64,000 nt of DNA from Methanobrevibacter sp. (GTDB lineage Archaea; Methanobacteriota; Methanobacteria; Methanobacteriales; Methanobacteriaceae). Shown one piece after another: positions 34,936 through 43,680 of the stretch. The stretch covers positions 18,637 through 82,636 of the forward strand of contig JAFRFB010000055.1 of the NCBI GenBank assembly GCA_017434555.1, in the 5' to 3' direction. The notes under the pieces are model-generated. The model did no database searches. It saw only the letters and a list, made by a program, of their open reading frames with translations, and was not told the DNA's origin. The translations under genes and the position numbers were made by a program. Position 1 is the first letter of the stretch, and each line of letters begins with the position of its first letter.

Positions 34936-35485
34936 AAAGTCCCAAAAGGATTTTAATACCTATTAAAATTAAAATAACACCACCAAGGATTTGGAAGCGT
35001 CCGCCAAAGTAATCTCCTATTTTTTTACCTAAAAGTATTCCGATTATTGAAAATATGAATGCCACGATTCCGATTATGATTGAAGGAATGATAATTGATT
35101 CGTTTAAAAGAGCGTATGTCAGTCCTACCGCCAATGCGTCAATACTTGTTGCAATTGCAAGTAAAATGACTTCGCTGAAGCTGAAACTGTCAGCTGATTC
35201 GTCTTCATCTTCAAGGCTTTCCCTAATCATATTTAATCCTATAGCTAAAAGAAGTATAAAACCTATAATTGATGCGATTGAAGCTAAAAACTGGCTTATT
35301 ATTCCTCCGATGTAATATCCGATAATCGGCATCATGAACTGGAAAAATCCGAAAAAGAGTCCGTAGTATAATATCTGATTTGTTTTTAAGTTTTTTTGGG
35401 TGAATCCTTTTGTAAGTGATACGCTGAAGGCATCCATTGCAAGTGCCACCGCAATCAGTAGTGTTGATATTATCTCAAAAGCCAT
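34934..35485 (-). CDS. mntP: MntP manganese efflux pump
   Basis: The 183-residue membrane protein has six helices and the two MntP (DUF204) repeats: 'IAVALAMDAFSVSLTKGF' and 'LLAIATSIDALAVGLTYAL', whose aspartates are needed for Mn2+ export. A longer frame begins at 35536, but family members begin close to MAFE (35485), and a TATA box on this strand (TATATATAAAA, about 35503-35517) lies 27 bp before that ATG, which suggests a leaderless mRNA starting there. Confidence 0.9.
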   Translation of the reverse strand: MAFEIISTLLIAVALAMDAFSVSLTKGFTQKNLKTNQILYYGLFFGFFQFMMPIIGYYIGGIISQFLASIASIIGFILLLAIGLNMIRESLEDEDESADSFSFSEVILLAIATSIDALAVGLTYALLNESIIIPSIIIGIVAFIFSIIGILLGKKIGDYFGGRFQILGGVILILIGIKILLGL

Positions 35486-35536
35486 TACAAATATTGTGTA
35501 GTTTATTTTATATATATTGATGTACTTTTTTGTCAT

Positions 35537-35902
35537 GTTTTATGAATTTTTAATATATTATTCACTAAATTAAAAATTTATTTATTTAACATACTTATTA
35601 TTAATTATTTTAATTATTTATTAAATTATGTTCATTCTACAATAGATTTTTTTACTTTCAAATCTTTTTAAAAATCCTTTAAATTTCTTGTTTTTTATTT
35701 TTAAGTGATATTTTACTTTAATATTTATTCAATATCTGATTTTTGAGCTTAATTTTGAATTTAGATAAAAATTTTTTTGAATAATTTTTGTATCAAATAG
35801 ATTTTTTTTGAAAATTTTTCTTTTCCGGAGTGGTAAAATGATGTAATTTAAATATGATAAAAGTATTAAATACTATACATATAACTATGATGAACGGATA
35901 TT
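35537..35902. other. Gene-free AT-rich region upstream of a secreted protein gene
   Basis: No coding sequence is visible. It contains a recurrence (35634-35651) of the 18-bp string at 27196 and a TATA-like element near 35860-35880 (AATTTAAATATG, ACTATACATATAAC) serving the gene at 35903. A short GC-richer TTCCGGAGTGG lies at 35822-35832. Confidence 0.35.
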
Positions 35903-36520
35903 ATGAGGTCTAGAAACATTATTTTTTCATTTCTGATGGTTATTTTGGCGCTAGTGCTAGTCAGTAGTGTAAGTGCCTTAGATAATGATACTGTTTTAGA
36001 CGATAATACTCAACAAAGTGTCTCAGATTTTCCTGATCTTGTATTTGAACAGAGCTATGACCCGAAAGTGGTCTATAAGGATAACCTGTTTGAAATATTT
36101 CTGTCAGTTAGAAATACAGGTCAAAACACATATCACAATATATCAATCCTTTATCCATTGCCTGACGGGCTGGAATTGGTAGTATGGCCTTCTGAATATG
36201 ACAGTTCGGTCTGGTTAATTGATACTCTATATCCCGGAGAACTGAATACTTTGACACTGGTCTGCATTCCAAAGATTGCAAATACCACATATGAATTCCC
36301 TGCAATAGTTGACGGCCAGACAGTTTCTGACATGGAAATCTATTGTGAAGAGGCTCCCGAACCTGAACCTCCTGTTGAGCCTGATCATCATGGAAGAGGA
36401 GCAGTTGATGCTGTTAAGTCAGCTGCAGCAAACGGAATAGATTTAAAAGATACTGGTAATCCAATCTTTTTATTGCTCTTCATGATAATATTCATTCCTT
36501 ACATACGTCTAAAATACTGA
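35903..36520 (+). CDS. Secreted DUF11-like protein with TGNP-type C-terminal anchor
   Basis: The 205-residue product has a signal peptide (about residues 1-25, ending SVSAL), a DUF11-like beta-sandwich ('FLSVRNTGQNTYHNISILYPLPDGLEL') over residues 40-150, a proline/acidic linker (EEAPEPEPPVEPDHH) and a C-terminal anchor, 'LKDTGNP' plus a hydrophobic helix and a basic end (IRLKY). This mirrors the protein at 27525, but has no proline-containing LPxTG, so it may simply be membrane-anchored. The next gene starts 5 bp after it. Confidence 0.75.
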   Translation: MRSRNIIFSFLMVILALVLVSSVSALDNDTVLDDNTQQSVSDFPDLVFEQSYDPKVVYKDNLFEIFLSVRNTGQNTYHNISILYPLPDGLELVVWPSEYDSSVWLIDTLYPGELNTLTLVCIPKIANTTYEFPAIVDGQTVSDMEIYCEEAPEPEPPVEPDHHGRGAVDAVKSAAANGIDLKDTGNPIFLLLFMIIFIPYIRLKY

Positions 36521-36525
36521 TTATT

Positions 36526-36891
36526 ATGAAAAAAATTCTTTTTTTACTTTTAATTCTTTTTTTAAGCCTTCAAGTCAGCTTTGCATTTTCATTAAGTGAC
36601 TTTCAAGGTGATGGTCATGGACATTTAAAAAAAAACCGATATGATTTCAACTCCACTGACCTGATAAAGGAGTATGGAAATGCCAGTCACTACAGCGTTC
36701 AAATCCTTCATGATGGAAAAGCTGTAGGATCAGGTGAAATGGTGACATTTTTCATAAACGGCGTTTACTACACCCGATTCACGGATTCCAATGGTGTTGC
36801 AACTTTAGACATTAACCTTGAGCCTGGAAAATACATTGTATCACTTGAGTGCAATGCCTTTAAAGGTTATAACAACATTCTGGTCATGTGA
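36526..36891 (+). CDS. Small secreted protein made of one adhesin Ig-like repeat
   Basis: The 121-residue product is a signal peptide (residues 1-20) followed by a single copy of the Ig-like repeat found in the large adhesins: 'DLIKEYGNASHYSVQIL' then 'VTFFINGVYYTRFTDSNG' and 'LDINLEPGKYIVSL'. It has no anchor. It is the second gene of an operon with the TGNP-anchored protein and might bind it or the same wall target. Confidence 0.75.
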   Translation: MKKILFLLLILFLSLQVSFAFSLSDFQGDGHGHLKKNRYDFNSTDLIKEYGNASHYSVQILHDGKAVGSGEMVTFFINGVYYTRFTDSNGVATLDINLEPGKYIVSLECNAFKGYNNILVM

Positions 36892-36895
36892 TAAT

Positions 36896-37231
36896 ATGAA
36901 AAGCAGTGAAATTAATCCGATTAAATCAGACACAATGGAAATAGACTGTCAGGAAATATATGACCATATCATAGCTTGTCAGAGGGAGTTTGATGGAAAT
37001 CCTAGTTTTGAAAAAAACATTTTACCTACTTTAAATGAAATCGAGGAGTTATTGTTTGTTGTAAATGATATTGAGCTATTTGGAGAAATGATTGACATTA
37101 TATACCGCTTCCGCTTCCGGTTAAGGGAACTGGAAAGCCAGATTAAATTTTTGGATGATGAAAATATTACAAACTCACAGAATTTTTCATACATTTTGAA
37201 TGAAATGTCAAAGTTCAAGGAAATAATATAA
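36896..37231 (+). CDS. Small cytosolic protein of unknown function
   Basis: The 111-residue protein is helical and acidic, with no recognised motif. Its ATG lies 4 bp after the previous stop in a GTGATAATATG context, where GTGAT acts as Shine-Dalgarno, so it is probably the third gene of the operon. Confidence 0.6.
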   Translation: MKSSEINPIKSDTMEIDCQEIYDHIIACQREFDGNPSFEKNILPTLNEIEELLFVVNDIELFGEMIDIIYRFRFRLRELESQIKFLDDENITNSQNFSYILNEMSKFKEII

Positions 37232-37273
37232 ATGTTAGTAAAGATAATATAATATTAACAAGGAGTTTTTGCA

Positions 37274-37699
37274 ATGTTTGATAAAATACTATTACCTACT
37301 GACGGGTCCGAGTTTTCCGAACATGAAGTTGAAAGAGCAATCAAGGCACTTTCCGATGATGGTGAAATCATAATATTGTCTGTTGCAAGTAAATTGGAGC
37401 CTACAACACCATTTCAAAAAAGAAAAAATATTGAAAATTTAAATAAAGGCTTTTTAGAAGAGGCACATGAAAACGTTGACCGTATGGCAAAACGATTCGA
37501 TGACCGTGTAAACGTAAGAAAAATGGTTGTTACAGGTTTGCCTTCAGATACAATTGTCGATGTTGCCGAAAAGGAAGATGTTGATTTGATTATCATTGCA
37601 GCATCAGGCAAATCCGGTTTGCATAAATTCTTTATCGGAAGTGTTGCTGAAAAAGTACTTAAAAGTACAGAAAGAGACGTTTTATTGATTCATAATTAA
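37274..37699 (+). CDS. Universal stress protein (UspA family)
   Basis: The 141-residue protein has the UspA fold with the ATP-binding pattern: 'KILLPTDGSEFSEHEVERA' at the N-terminus and 'IIAASGKSGLHKFFIGSVAEKVL' near the C-terminus (the G-x2-G-x9-G-S/T motif). AAGGAGT precedes the ATG. Such proteins bind ATP and act in general stress. It stands alone or ends the upstream operon. Confidence 0.93.
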   Translation: MFDKILLPTDGSEFSEHEVERAIKALSDDGEIIILSVASKLEPTTPFQKRKNIENLNKGFLEEAHENVDRMAKRFDDRVNVRKMVVTGLPSDTIVDVAEKEDVDLIIIAASGKSGLHKFFIGSVAEKVLKSTERDVLLIHN

Positions 37700-37730
37700 T
37701 TTGAATCAAAATTTACTTTTTTTAGATAAT

Positions 37731-38021
37731 ATGAAAGATGTATACTATGTTGATTTTGATGTTGATGAGGTAACATCAAAGATTAACGGCTTCATGAGCA
37801 GATGGTTCGTACATCTGATTCATATTAAAGGACAGGAATGGAAGATTTATGACCATTCCGATATTCTTGTTTACGAATTCGATTTTTTAATTGACTTTAA
37901 GGATATTGAGGGTAGAATCAAGCTGGAAGATTTGAAACTTAACGTGATTCACCATATTGAATCTTTAAGGGACGATACAACATACATTGATGAGCTGGTA
38001 CAGGAAAACCTGCTTTATTAA
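37731..38021 (+). CDS. Small cytosolic protein of unknown function
   Basis: The 96-residue protein begins MKDVYYVDFDVDEV and is mixed alpha/beta ('WFVHLIHIKGQEWKIYDHSDILVYEFDF'). I do not recognise it. A TTG at 37701 would extend it, but the ATG at 37731 is more natural. The stop overlaps the uracil-DNA glycosylase stop on the other strand by 4 bp (TTAA). Confidence 0.55.
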   Translation: MKDVYYVDFDVDEVTSKINGFMSRWFVHLIHIKGQEWKIYDHSDILVYEFDFLIDFKDIEGRIKLEDLKLNVIHHIESLRDDTTYIDELVQENLLY

Positions 38022-38677
38022 AGTTTCCAGCATATTTCTTTTATATTGTTTTTGCTTAAAAACTCATTTGCCAGCTTAAAGTGATTTGAACCGAAAAATC
38101 CTCTTCTTGCAGAAAATGGGGAAGGGTGTGATGTTACTAAAACCAGATGATCGGGATTGTCAAGAAATTCCTTTTTCTTTTCGGCCTGCTTTCCCCATAA
38201 GAGAAATACTATAGGCTGTGGCTGGCTGTTTAAAATTTTAATGACATTATCCGTGAATATCTGCCATCCGCAGTCGCTGTGTGAGTTGGCCTCTCCTTCA
38301 CGAACGGTTAAAACTGTGTTCAATAGGAAAACTCCCTGCTTTGCCCAGGATTCAAGACATCCGGATTCAGGAATTGGGTATGAATATTCGTTCTCGATTT
38401 CCTTGAAGATGTTTTTAAGTGATCTTGGTATTGGCCTTCCTTCAGGTGTTGAAAATGCAAGGCCGTGTGCCTGACCCTCTTCATGGTATGGATCCTGGCC
38501 TAGAATGACGACCTTAACGTTTTTTAATGGTGTAAACTTGAATGCGTTGAATATTTCATCCTTTGGAGGATAAACTGTTCTTGTAGCATATTCTTCATTT
38601 GTAAATTCTTCTATTTTTTTGAAATAATCACTTTCAAATTCCTTTTTTAAGACTTGGTCCCAATCATTTCCTATCAT
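38018..38677 (-). CDS. ung: Uracil-DNA glycosylase, family 1
   Basis: The 219-residue enzyme removes uracil from DNA. Family 1 signatures are complete: GQDPYH with catalytic D62, 'AFSTPEGRPIPRSLKNIFKE', 'FLLNTVLTVREGEANSHSDCGW' and the C-terminal HPSPFSARRGFFG. Length is normal. Family 1 Ung is mainly bacterial, eukaryotic and viral, whereas most archaea use families 4 and 5, so transfer from bacteria is likely. Confidence 0.96.
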   Translation of the reverse strand: MIGNDWDQVLKKEFESDYFKKIEEFTNEEYATRTVYPPKDEIFNAFKFTPLKNVKVVILGQDPYHEEGQAHGLAFSTPEGRPIPRSLKNIFKEIENEYSYPIPESGCLESWAKQGVFLLNTVLTVREGEANSHSDCGWQIFTDNVIKILNSQPQPIVFLLWGKQAEKKKEFLDNPDHLVLVTSHPSPFSARRGFFGSNHFKLANEFLSKNNIKEICWKL

Positions 38678-38712
38678 GATTTTTAATTTGTTTTTTGACT
38701 GTTTAATATTTT

Positions 38713-38844
38713 TTGATATTGTGTTTTTTAAGAGTTATATTATTCGCAGCTCAGCTATTTGCAAAATTTGTTCTGCATCGCCTTAATTCAAGAAAGTACA
38801 ATCGCAATATCACTGATGGGTATGAGATAGACATTACTAGATAA
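38713..38844 (+). pseudogene. Possible gene remnant or small ORF
   Basis: An open frame from TTG 38713 encodes 43 residues, 'ILFAAQLFAKFVLHRLNSRK' followed by 'YNRNITDGYEIDITR'. It is less AT-rich than the surrounding spacer and reads like the end of a real protein, but there is no Shine-Dalgarno or TATA box. I cannot name the family. It could also be chance. Confidence 0.25.
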
Positions 38845-38876
38845 ATAAAAAAATCCAATTTTTTTTGAACAAATTA

Positions 38877-38940
38877 ATTATATATATCTTCAAAACTATA
38901 ACATTATATATATCTTCAAAACTATAACATTATATATAAA
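38877..38940 (+). repeat. Tandem duplication of a promoter (26-bp unit)
   Basis: A 26-bp unit beginning ATTATATATATC occurs twice without interruption (38877-38902 and 38903-38928), and a third partial copy (ATTATATATAAA) follows. Each unit contains a TATA-like ATTATATATA. The array ends directly at the AGGAGG of the adhesin gene. Confidence 0.8.
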
Positions 38941-38953
38941 AGGAGGGTTGAAT

Positions 38954-41900
38954 ATTAAATTTTATAATTTGATTCCAATTTTATTAATATTAACAATTCT
39001 TTGTTCATTAACAGCAGTAAATGCAGCAGATTTTCTGAATGAAACTGCTGTTTCGGATAATGATGTTGGTATATTAACTATTGAAAATGAAGTACTGCAA
39101 AGCGGTACCGGTGAGCTGAATGTAATCAACGCCGATGATGTTGAAGGCATTTCCATGGAATATGGCGACAGTGATGATATCATAACAAGTAGTGAAACAG
39201 GAAATTCCGTTCTTGGCGATATTAGTATAACTAAATTGATAAATGATGCTAAGGCAGGTTCAACAATTGTATTGGAGAAAGATTATATCTTAAATGATTT
39301 GTTATTTAGAAAAAATAACATAACTATTGATGGAAATGGACATACACTATCAGGCGCTAAGTTAAATAGAATTTTAACAATTGAAGCTGATTATGTTACA
39401 CTTAAGAATATAAATTTTGTTGACGCATTTAATAAACGAGATAAATATGGGGGAGCTATATACTGGAACGGGCAATATGGTGAAATTATAAATTGTACCT
39501 TTAAAGACAACGAAATTAATATCAGTACTAAAGCCATCAATGTTTATGGTGGAGCAATCTATTTCAATAAAGCTAATAATAAGGTAATAAACAGTACTTT
39601 TACTAACAATGCCGCTCTATACGGTAATGCAATATATTTTGATTATTGGGGCAATGTAGTTGATAATTGTAAATTTATTGACAATAAGCAAATCACATAT
39701 GATAAAGATACTTCAGAAATCCCGTCTGATTCGAAACTAGTTTATGATTGGTATCGTTGTATAGCTGGTGGAGCAATTTATGTCAATGGAAATGGAAATA
39801 CTATTCAAAATTCAGTCTTCCAATCCAATTGGGCTTCAGAGGGTTCAGCAATATACATTAACAAGGCAAGAAACACAATAACTAACTGTACTTTTGTAAG
39901 TAACCGTGAAGAAACTAATGGTGCAGTATATGTTGATTCAAGTGACTGTAACATATTAAACAGTTATTTCCTTGATAATAAGAATAACTATTACGGCACT
40001 GCACTTTCACACATACATTCCACCAGTTCAGTGAATGTTAAAGATTGCTGGTTTGGAAGTGACAGATTTACTAGTCCTGATGGTCTTTCCGGTAAGGTTA
40101 ATCTGGTTAACTGGTACAGTTTGGATCTTGTTGATTATACAAATGGCGGTGATTTGAATGCTATGGAAAACCTTTCCGCTGCTTTCGGAAGTGAAAAAAC
40201 TTTTGATTTGGTATTTGTATCCAATGAAGGAAAAATAATGTCCAACGTAAGCAATCATTTAAAATTCAAAGCCTTATCCTATGATGAAGACGATGAATAT
40301 GTTGAATATGGTTTAAGTACTCTAAAATATGATGGACAATCTATTAAAGTTATTTACGCACCTAAAAAACAAACAAAAGGTGTTATTGAACTTGAACTTT
40401 ATGGAATATGTTTTAAATACACTGTTAAACACATTGGTGGTGACACCTTTTCAGATTTGAGTAGGCTATGTAAGGGCTCTGGGAGTAACAATGTAACATT
40501 AACACATGATTACAAATATAATTCAGTTTCTGATAGCTCTTCAGGCATTAGTATTAGTGATAAGAATTTAATCATTAATGCTGATGGATATACAATTAAC
40601 GGAACAGGTGTATCTGCATTATTCCATGTAGGAATTGGGGTAAATCTTACAATTATGAATGCTAACATTGTTGAGTGCAAAAAAACTTTCACAAATTTCG
40701 GTCAAATTACATTAATAAATACAACAATAGAAAACAGCAAAAATTCATTTGTAAACTATGGAAATATTACATTAATCAACTCAACCGTAATAAATGATCC
40801 CGGTACACTTTTCAATTCCAAAAGTGTTGCTTCCTTAAAAGCGGGAAATATAAACTTAATAAATTCCACATTTATTGATATAAAAAGAGCAATCTATGAA
40901 GAGATCTCCTCACGTAATAAAGAAAAAGGAAAAGTAGTACTGGATATTGAAAACTGTACTTTCCAGAATATAAAAGAACTTATTTTCAGAGCCAAAAGTG
41001 CAAGTATTCATAATTCAGCATTCGACAGCATAACATCCAAAGTAAAGGTTTATTATGGATTAGATGTGACAAACAATATTTTCTCAAACACTGATATTGA
41101 CAATAGTTTCTTTGAATCACAATATGGTCAGATAAACCTAAACAATAACTGGTATGGAAATACTATAAACAACTACGGTGAAAAACTTGTTAAATCAAGT
41201 GATGTAAACAATTGGATTATACTTAACGCAGAATACAGTGATGATGAAACTGGCATAATAGTAAAACTTAATGAAATATATGACGCTGCAGATAAGAAAA
41301 TCAAATCCTCAGATGGTCTTAATACCATACTTAATGTCACAGTAAACAATCAGCCAAAACAGGAGATAACTCTCAAAAATGGTGAGGCAACAATTAAATT
41401 GGAAGATACTAGTCAAAATAAGCATGTTTTATCAATCCAGTATTTATCTAATAATTACACAATAGAACTGAGCAAGAAAACAGGTTCTCTAAGTGACCTT
41501 AAAAAGCTCATCGATAATGCAGCTGATTCAGTAACCCTTTCAAAAAATTACGCCTACAATGAATCATCAGATTCCCTCTTGGCTGAAGGGATAGTAATAG
41601 ACAAATCCGTTACTGTTGACGGTAATGGTTTTACTATAGACTGTGCTGGAAAAACAAGGGCGTTTTTAATTAATGCAGATAATGTAACATTACAAAATCT
41701 TAAAATTATAAACGGATACCATGAGGACAGAGGCGGTGCAATATACTGGGGTACATCAAATGGAAGTATAATCAATTCAATATTTGAAAACAACACTGCA
41801 TTAAAAGGTGGAGCAATATTTCAGGAGGAAGTATTGAGAATCAGTAATTCACAGTTCAATAACAACAAAGCAAATGACGCCGGAGCGGTTTATAGAAATG

Positions 41901-42349
41901 CAGAATTAATACTTGATAATGTAACATTTAATAATAACACTCCGCAGGACTTTGAATACCTTGGTGGTGACGACGATGATGGTGATTCCTCCAATGATGG
42001 CCAGGACACAAATAAAATTATAAAACTCAAAAAACCAGTAAAAAGCATACTGTATAGCGAAAGTTCAGTACAAAAAATAATCACAAAAAACAATGAAATA
42101 ACAGTTTACAAATACCAGCTGTTATTGGATACACTAAACAAAATATTCAATATGGATTTCACTAACGGACATATTTTAGTATATATCGATGGAAAACTTG
42201 TCTTTAACGGAACAACAACCGACGATTTATCATTATTAATTTATGATCTGATACAGCTTATAAGCGGAGACCATCAAATCAAAGTGGAATTCACAGACAA
42301 TAAAGGAAACTCAAAAACCTATGAAGAAAACATAACTTTTGTGGAATAA
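38954..42349 (+). CDS. Large secreted beta-helix adhesin-like protein, probable ATT start
   Basis: The product (about 1131 residues) has a signal peptide ending VNAAD, a beta-helix with 'GGAIYWNG..' and 'NSTFTNNAA' coils over residues 70-370, a beta domain at about 390-500, a second long beta-helix (500-760), a linking Ig-like segment, a third helix with 'GGAIYWGTSNGSIINSIF' (about 860-1000) and a C-terminal Ig-like domain. No anchor follows. No ATG exists near the start. AGGAGG (38941-38946) touches a TTG at 38948 but is ideally spaced (7 nt) for ATT at 38954, giving a normal MKFYNLIP signal peptide. The TTG form is two residues longer. Confidence 0.82.
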   Translation: MKFYNLIPILLILTILCSLTAVNAADFLNETAVSDNDVGILTIENEVLQSGTGELNVINADDVEGISMEYGDSDDIITSSETGNSVLGDISITKLINDAKAGSTIVLEKDYILNDLLFRKNNITIDGNGHTLSGAKLNRILTIEADYVTLKNINFVDAFNKRDKYGGAIYWNGQYGEIINCTFKDNEINISTKAINVYGGAIYFNKANNKVINSTFTNNAALYGNAIYFDYWGNVVDNCKFIDNKQITYDKDTSEIPSDSKLVYDWYRCIAGGAIYVNGNGNTIQNSVFQSNWASEGSAIYINKARNTITNCTFVSNREETNGAVYVDSSDCNILNSYFLDNKNNYYGTALSHIHSTSSVNVKDCWFGSDRFTSPDGLSGKVNLVNWYSLDLVDYTNGGDLNAMENLSAAFGSEKTFDLVFVSNEGKIMSNVSNHLKFKALSYDEDDEYVEYGLSTLKYDGQSIKVIYAPKKQTKGVIELELYGICFKYTVKHIGGDTFSDLSRLCKGSGSNNVTLTHDYKYNSVSDSSSGISISDKNLIINADGYTINGTGVSALFHVGIGVNLTIMNANIVECKKTFTNFGQITLINTTIENSKNSFVNYGNITLINSTVINDPGTLFNSKSVASLKAGNINLINSTFIDIKRAIYEEISSRNKEKGKVVLDIENCTFQNIKELIFRAKSASIHNSAFDSITSKVKVYYGLDVTNNIFSNTDIDNSFFESQYGQINLNNNWYGNTINNYGEKLVKSSDVNNWIILNAEYSDDETGIIVKLNEIYDAADKKIKSSDGLNTILNVTVNNQPKQEITLKNGEATIKLEDTSQNKHVLSIQYLSNNYTIELSKKTGSLSDLKKLIDNAADSVTLSKNYAYNESSDSLLAEGIVIDKSVTVDGNGFTIDCAGKTRAFLINADNVTLQNLKIINGYHEDRGGAIYWGTSNGSIINSIFENNTALKGGAIFQEEVLRISNSQFNNNKANDAGAVYRNAELILDNVTFNNNTPQDFEYLGGDDDDGDSSNDGQDTNKIIKLKKPVKSILYSESSVQKIITKNNEITVYKYQLLLDTLNKIFNMDFTNGHILVYIDGKLVFNGTTTDDLSLLIYDLIQLISGDHQIKVEFTDNKGNSKTYEENITFVE

Positions 42350-42729
42350 GTTTTTAAATAAACTTTTCCTATTCTTTTTTTTAATACGATTTTTTCTAAT
42401 CTGAATTTTTTAAAAATTTTTGCCAAAATCAAATATAGTTTTTCAACCCCAAAAACCGATATATTTATATAGTATTAAGAATATAATATTAAATATTAAC
42501 TTGAAAAAATGACCGCACCATTTGAATACAGACTATATACGAATTTATCATAAGATTTTGGGGAGATGATAATTATGATAGCATTTGTAAAAGTCACTGG
42601 GTACACAGTGTTCTAAACCAAAATATTTTTCCTGACTGTAAACTCTATTTGGGAGTTTTACCATTTGCATTTACTCTAAAGAGTAATAGCGTTGTTGAAA
42701 ATAACCATTATCATAATTATAGGAGAAAT
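42350..42729. other. Region without a normal gene; promoter, micro-ORF and inverted repeats
   Basis: A TATA box lies near 42460-42472 (ATATTTATATAG). A possible micro-ORF follows (42566-42616 or from 42575), reading MIAFVKVTGYTVF after a GGGGAGATGAT Shine-Dalgarno-like stretch. Two inverted repeats lie beyond: AAACTC/GAGTTT (about 42640-42658) and TTACTCT-AA-AGAGTAA (42671-42686). This could be a regulated leader for the gene at 42730; no function is proven. Confidence 0.35.
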
Positions 42730-43194
42730 ATGAAAATTAATTTAAGAAAAACCATTGAAAATACCGTAACTTTGGCTGATGAATTTCCATTCTACGTTGA
42801 AGAGCTCAATCCATCTGGGGAAATGCCAACCCTTTTGGGAATGGCTGATGAAAAATACTTATTCAGCGAAATGGATGATGAATTTTTCGATTTTGTTTCA
42901 AGAAAAGTTCATGAAAACGGCATCTACATCAGGCTTATTCATATTATTGAAAAAGAATCTGATAAGTCACACATTACCTTTGAAATAGAAACCGGCCTTG
43001 AAAAAACCACCATCAAAACTCAATTCACTGATCTTGATGAAGTCACAGACATTGGAATCAAAATCCAGGGAAACGACATTACTGTAGGAACTACAAAATT
43101 TTCAAAAAAACCCCATTTTGAAAGAATCGATGAAAATGAGTTTTTATCAATGATTGCCAATGAATGGATTGATGATTTAATCTTTTATGATTAA
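42730..43194 (+). CDS. Cytosolic protein of unknown function
   Basis: The 154-residue protein is mixed alpha/beta and acidic, with no cysteines, membrane segments or recognised motifs. The ATG at 42730 follows AGGAGA by 4-5 nt; the frame is open for 27 codons upstream but those lie in the leader hairpins. It is the first of four small genes ending in an HNH nuclease. Confidence 0.6.
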   Translation: MKINLRKTIENTVTLADEFPFYVEELNPSGEMPTLLGMADEKYLFSEMDDEFFDFVSRKVHENGIYIRLIHIIEKESDKSHITFEIETGLEKTTIKTQFTDLDEVTDIGIKIQGNDITVGTTKFSKKPHFERIDENEFLSMIANEWIDDLIFYD

Positions 43195-43224
43195 ATCTCT
43201 TAATTTTTTTAAGGAGTGATAGCT

Positions 43225-43296
43225 ATTAAAAATGTATTATTCATGATTTGCTATTTAGTAAGCTGTATCTTGTTTGTAAACGTGTTTTTATTATAA
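43225..43296 (+). CDS. Small hydrophobic peptide, probable ATT start
   Basis: A strong Shine-Dalgarno, AAGGAGTGAT (43211-43220), is followed after 8 nt from GGAG by ATT AAA, which opens a 23-residue frame: KNVLFMICYLVSCILFVNV and a hydrophobic end. This is a typical single-span membrane peptide. An internal ATG at 43243 would be far from the Shine-Dalgarno. The next gene's GGAGGTG lies three bases after its stop. Confidence 0.4.
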   Translation: MKNVLFMICYLVSCILFVNVFLL

Positions 43297-43311
43297 CTGG
43301 AGGTGTATTCA

Positions 43312-43671
43312 ATGGAAAATTGTCCAAATTGCCAAAACCACATATGCGTAAATGCTTCATTTACACAAATTTTGAACTTTTTAGAATTAGTCACTGAGTC
43401 TAATTCCTTTGAAATGGAGAATAATGAGGAATTCATGCTGATGGAGTTCATCCTAAGTGAGGATTTCATCAACAGGCACAAAAAGCCAAAAAGAATTCCT
43501 TCAAAAATTCCCCGCAAATTGCCGAGGGAAATCTCCAACAATCTCTTTGAAAGGTTAACTGAAGATAATTTCCAGGAATACTGTGGAGTTATCTCTGTAA
43601 CCTGCAAGAATACGCCTCTGGTGTTTGAATACACTTCTTCAGGTGTTGATCTTGAATACATTGATAACTAG
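43312..43671 (+). CDS. Cysteine-motif small protein of unknown function
   Basis: The 119-residue protein starts with 'MENCPNCQNHICVNASF', a C-x2-C-x4-C group that may bind metal. The middle is acidic, followed by a proline/lysine stretch (KKPKRIPSKIPRKLPR). A GTG at 43303 overlaps the Shine-Dalgarno GGAGGTG, so the ATG at 43312 is used. It precedes the HNH gene by 9 bp and is probably co-transcribed with it. Confidence 0.6.
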   Translation: MENCPNCQNHICVNASFTQILNFLELVTESNSFEMENNEEFMLMEFILSEDFINRHKKPKRIPSKIPRKLPREISNNLFERLTEDNFQEYCGVISVTCKNTPLVFEYTSSGVDLEYIDN

Positions 43672-43680
43672 GGTGATTCT

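Noticed and set aside
27196..35651. An 18-bp string (ATTCTACAATAG...) shared upstream of the two TGNP-anchored genes
   Set aside because: In sequence this AT-rich an 18-bp match within 64 kb is expected by chance about once. Only its position before similar genes is suggestive.
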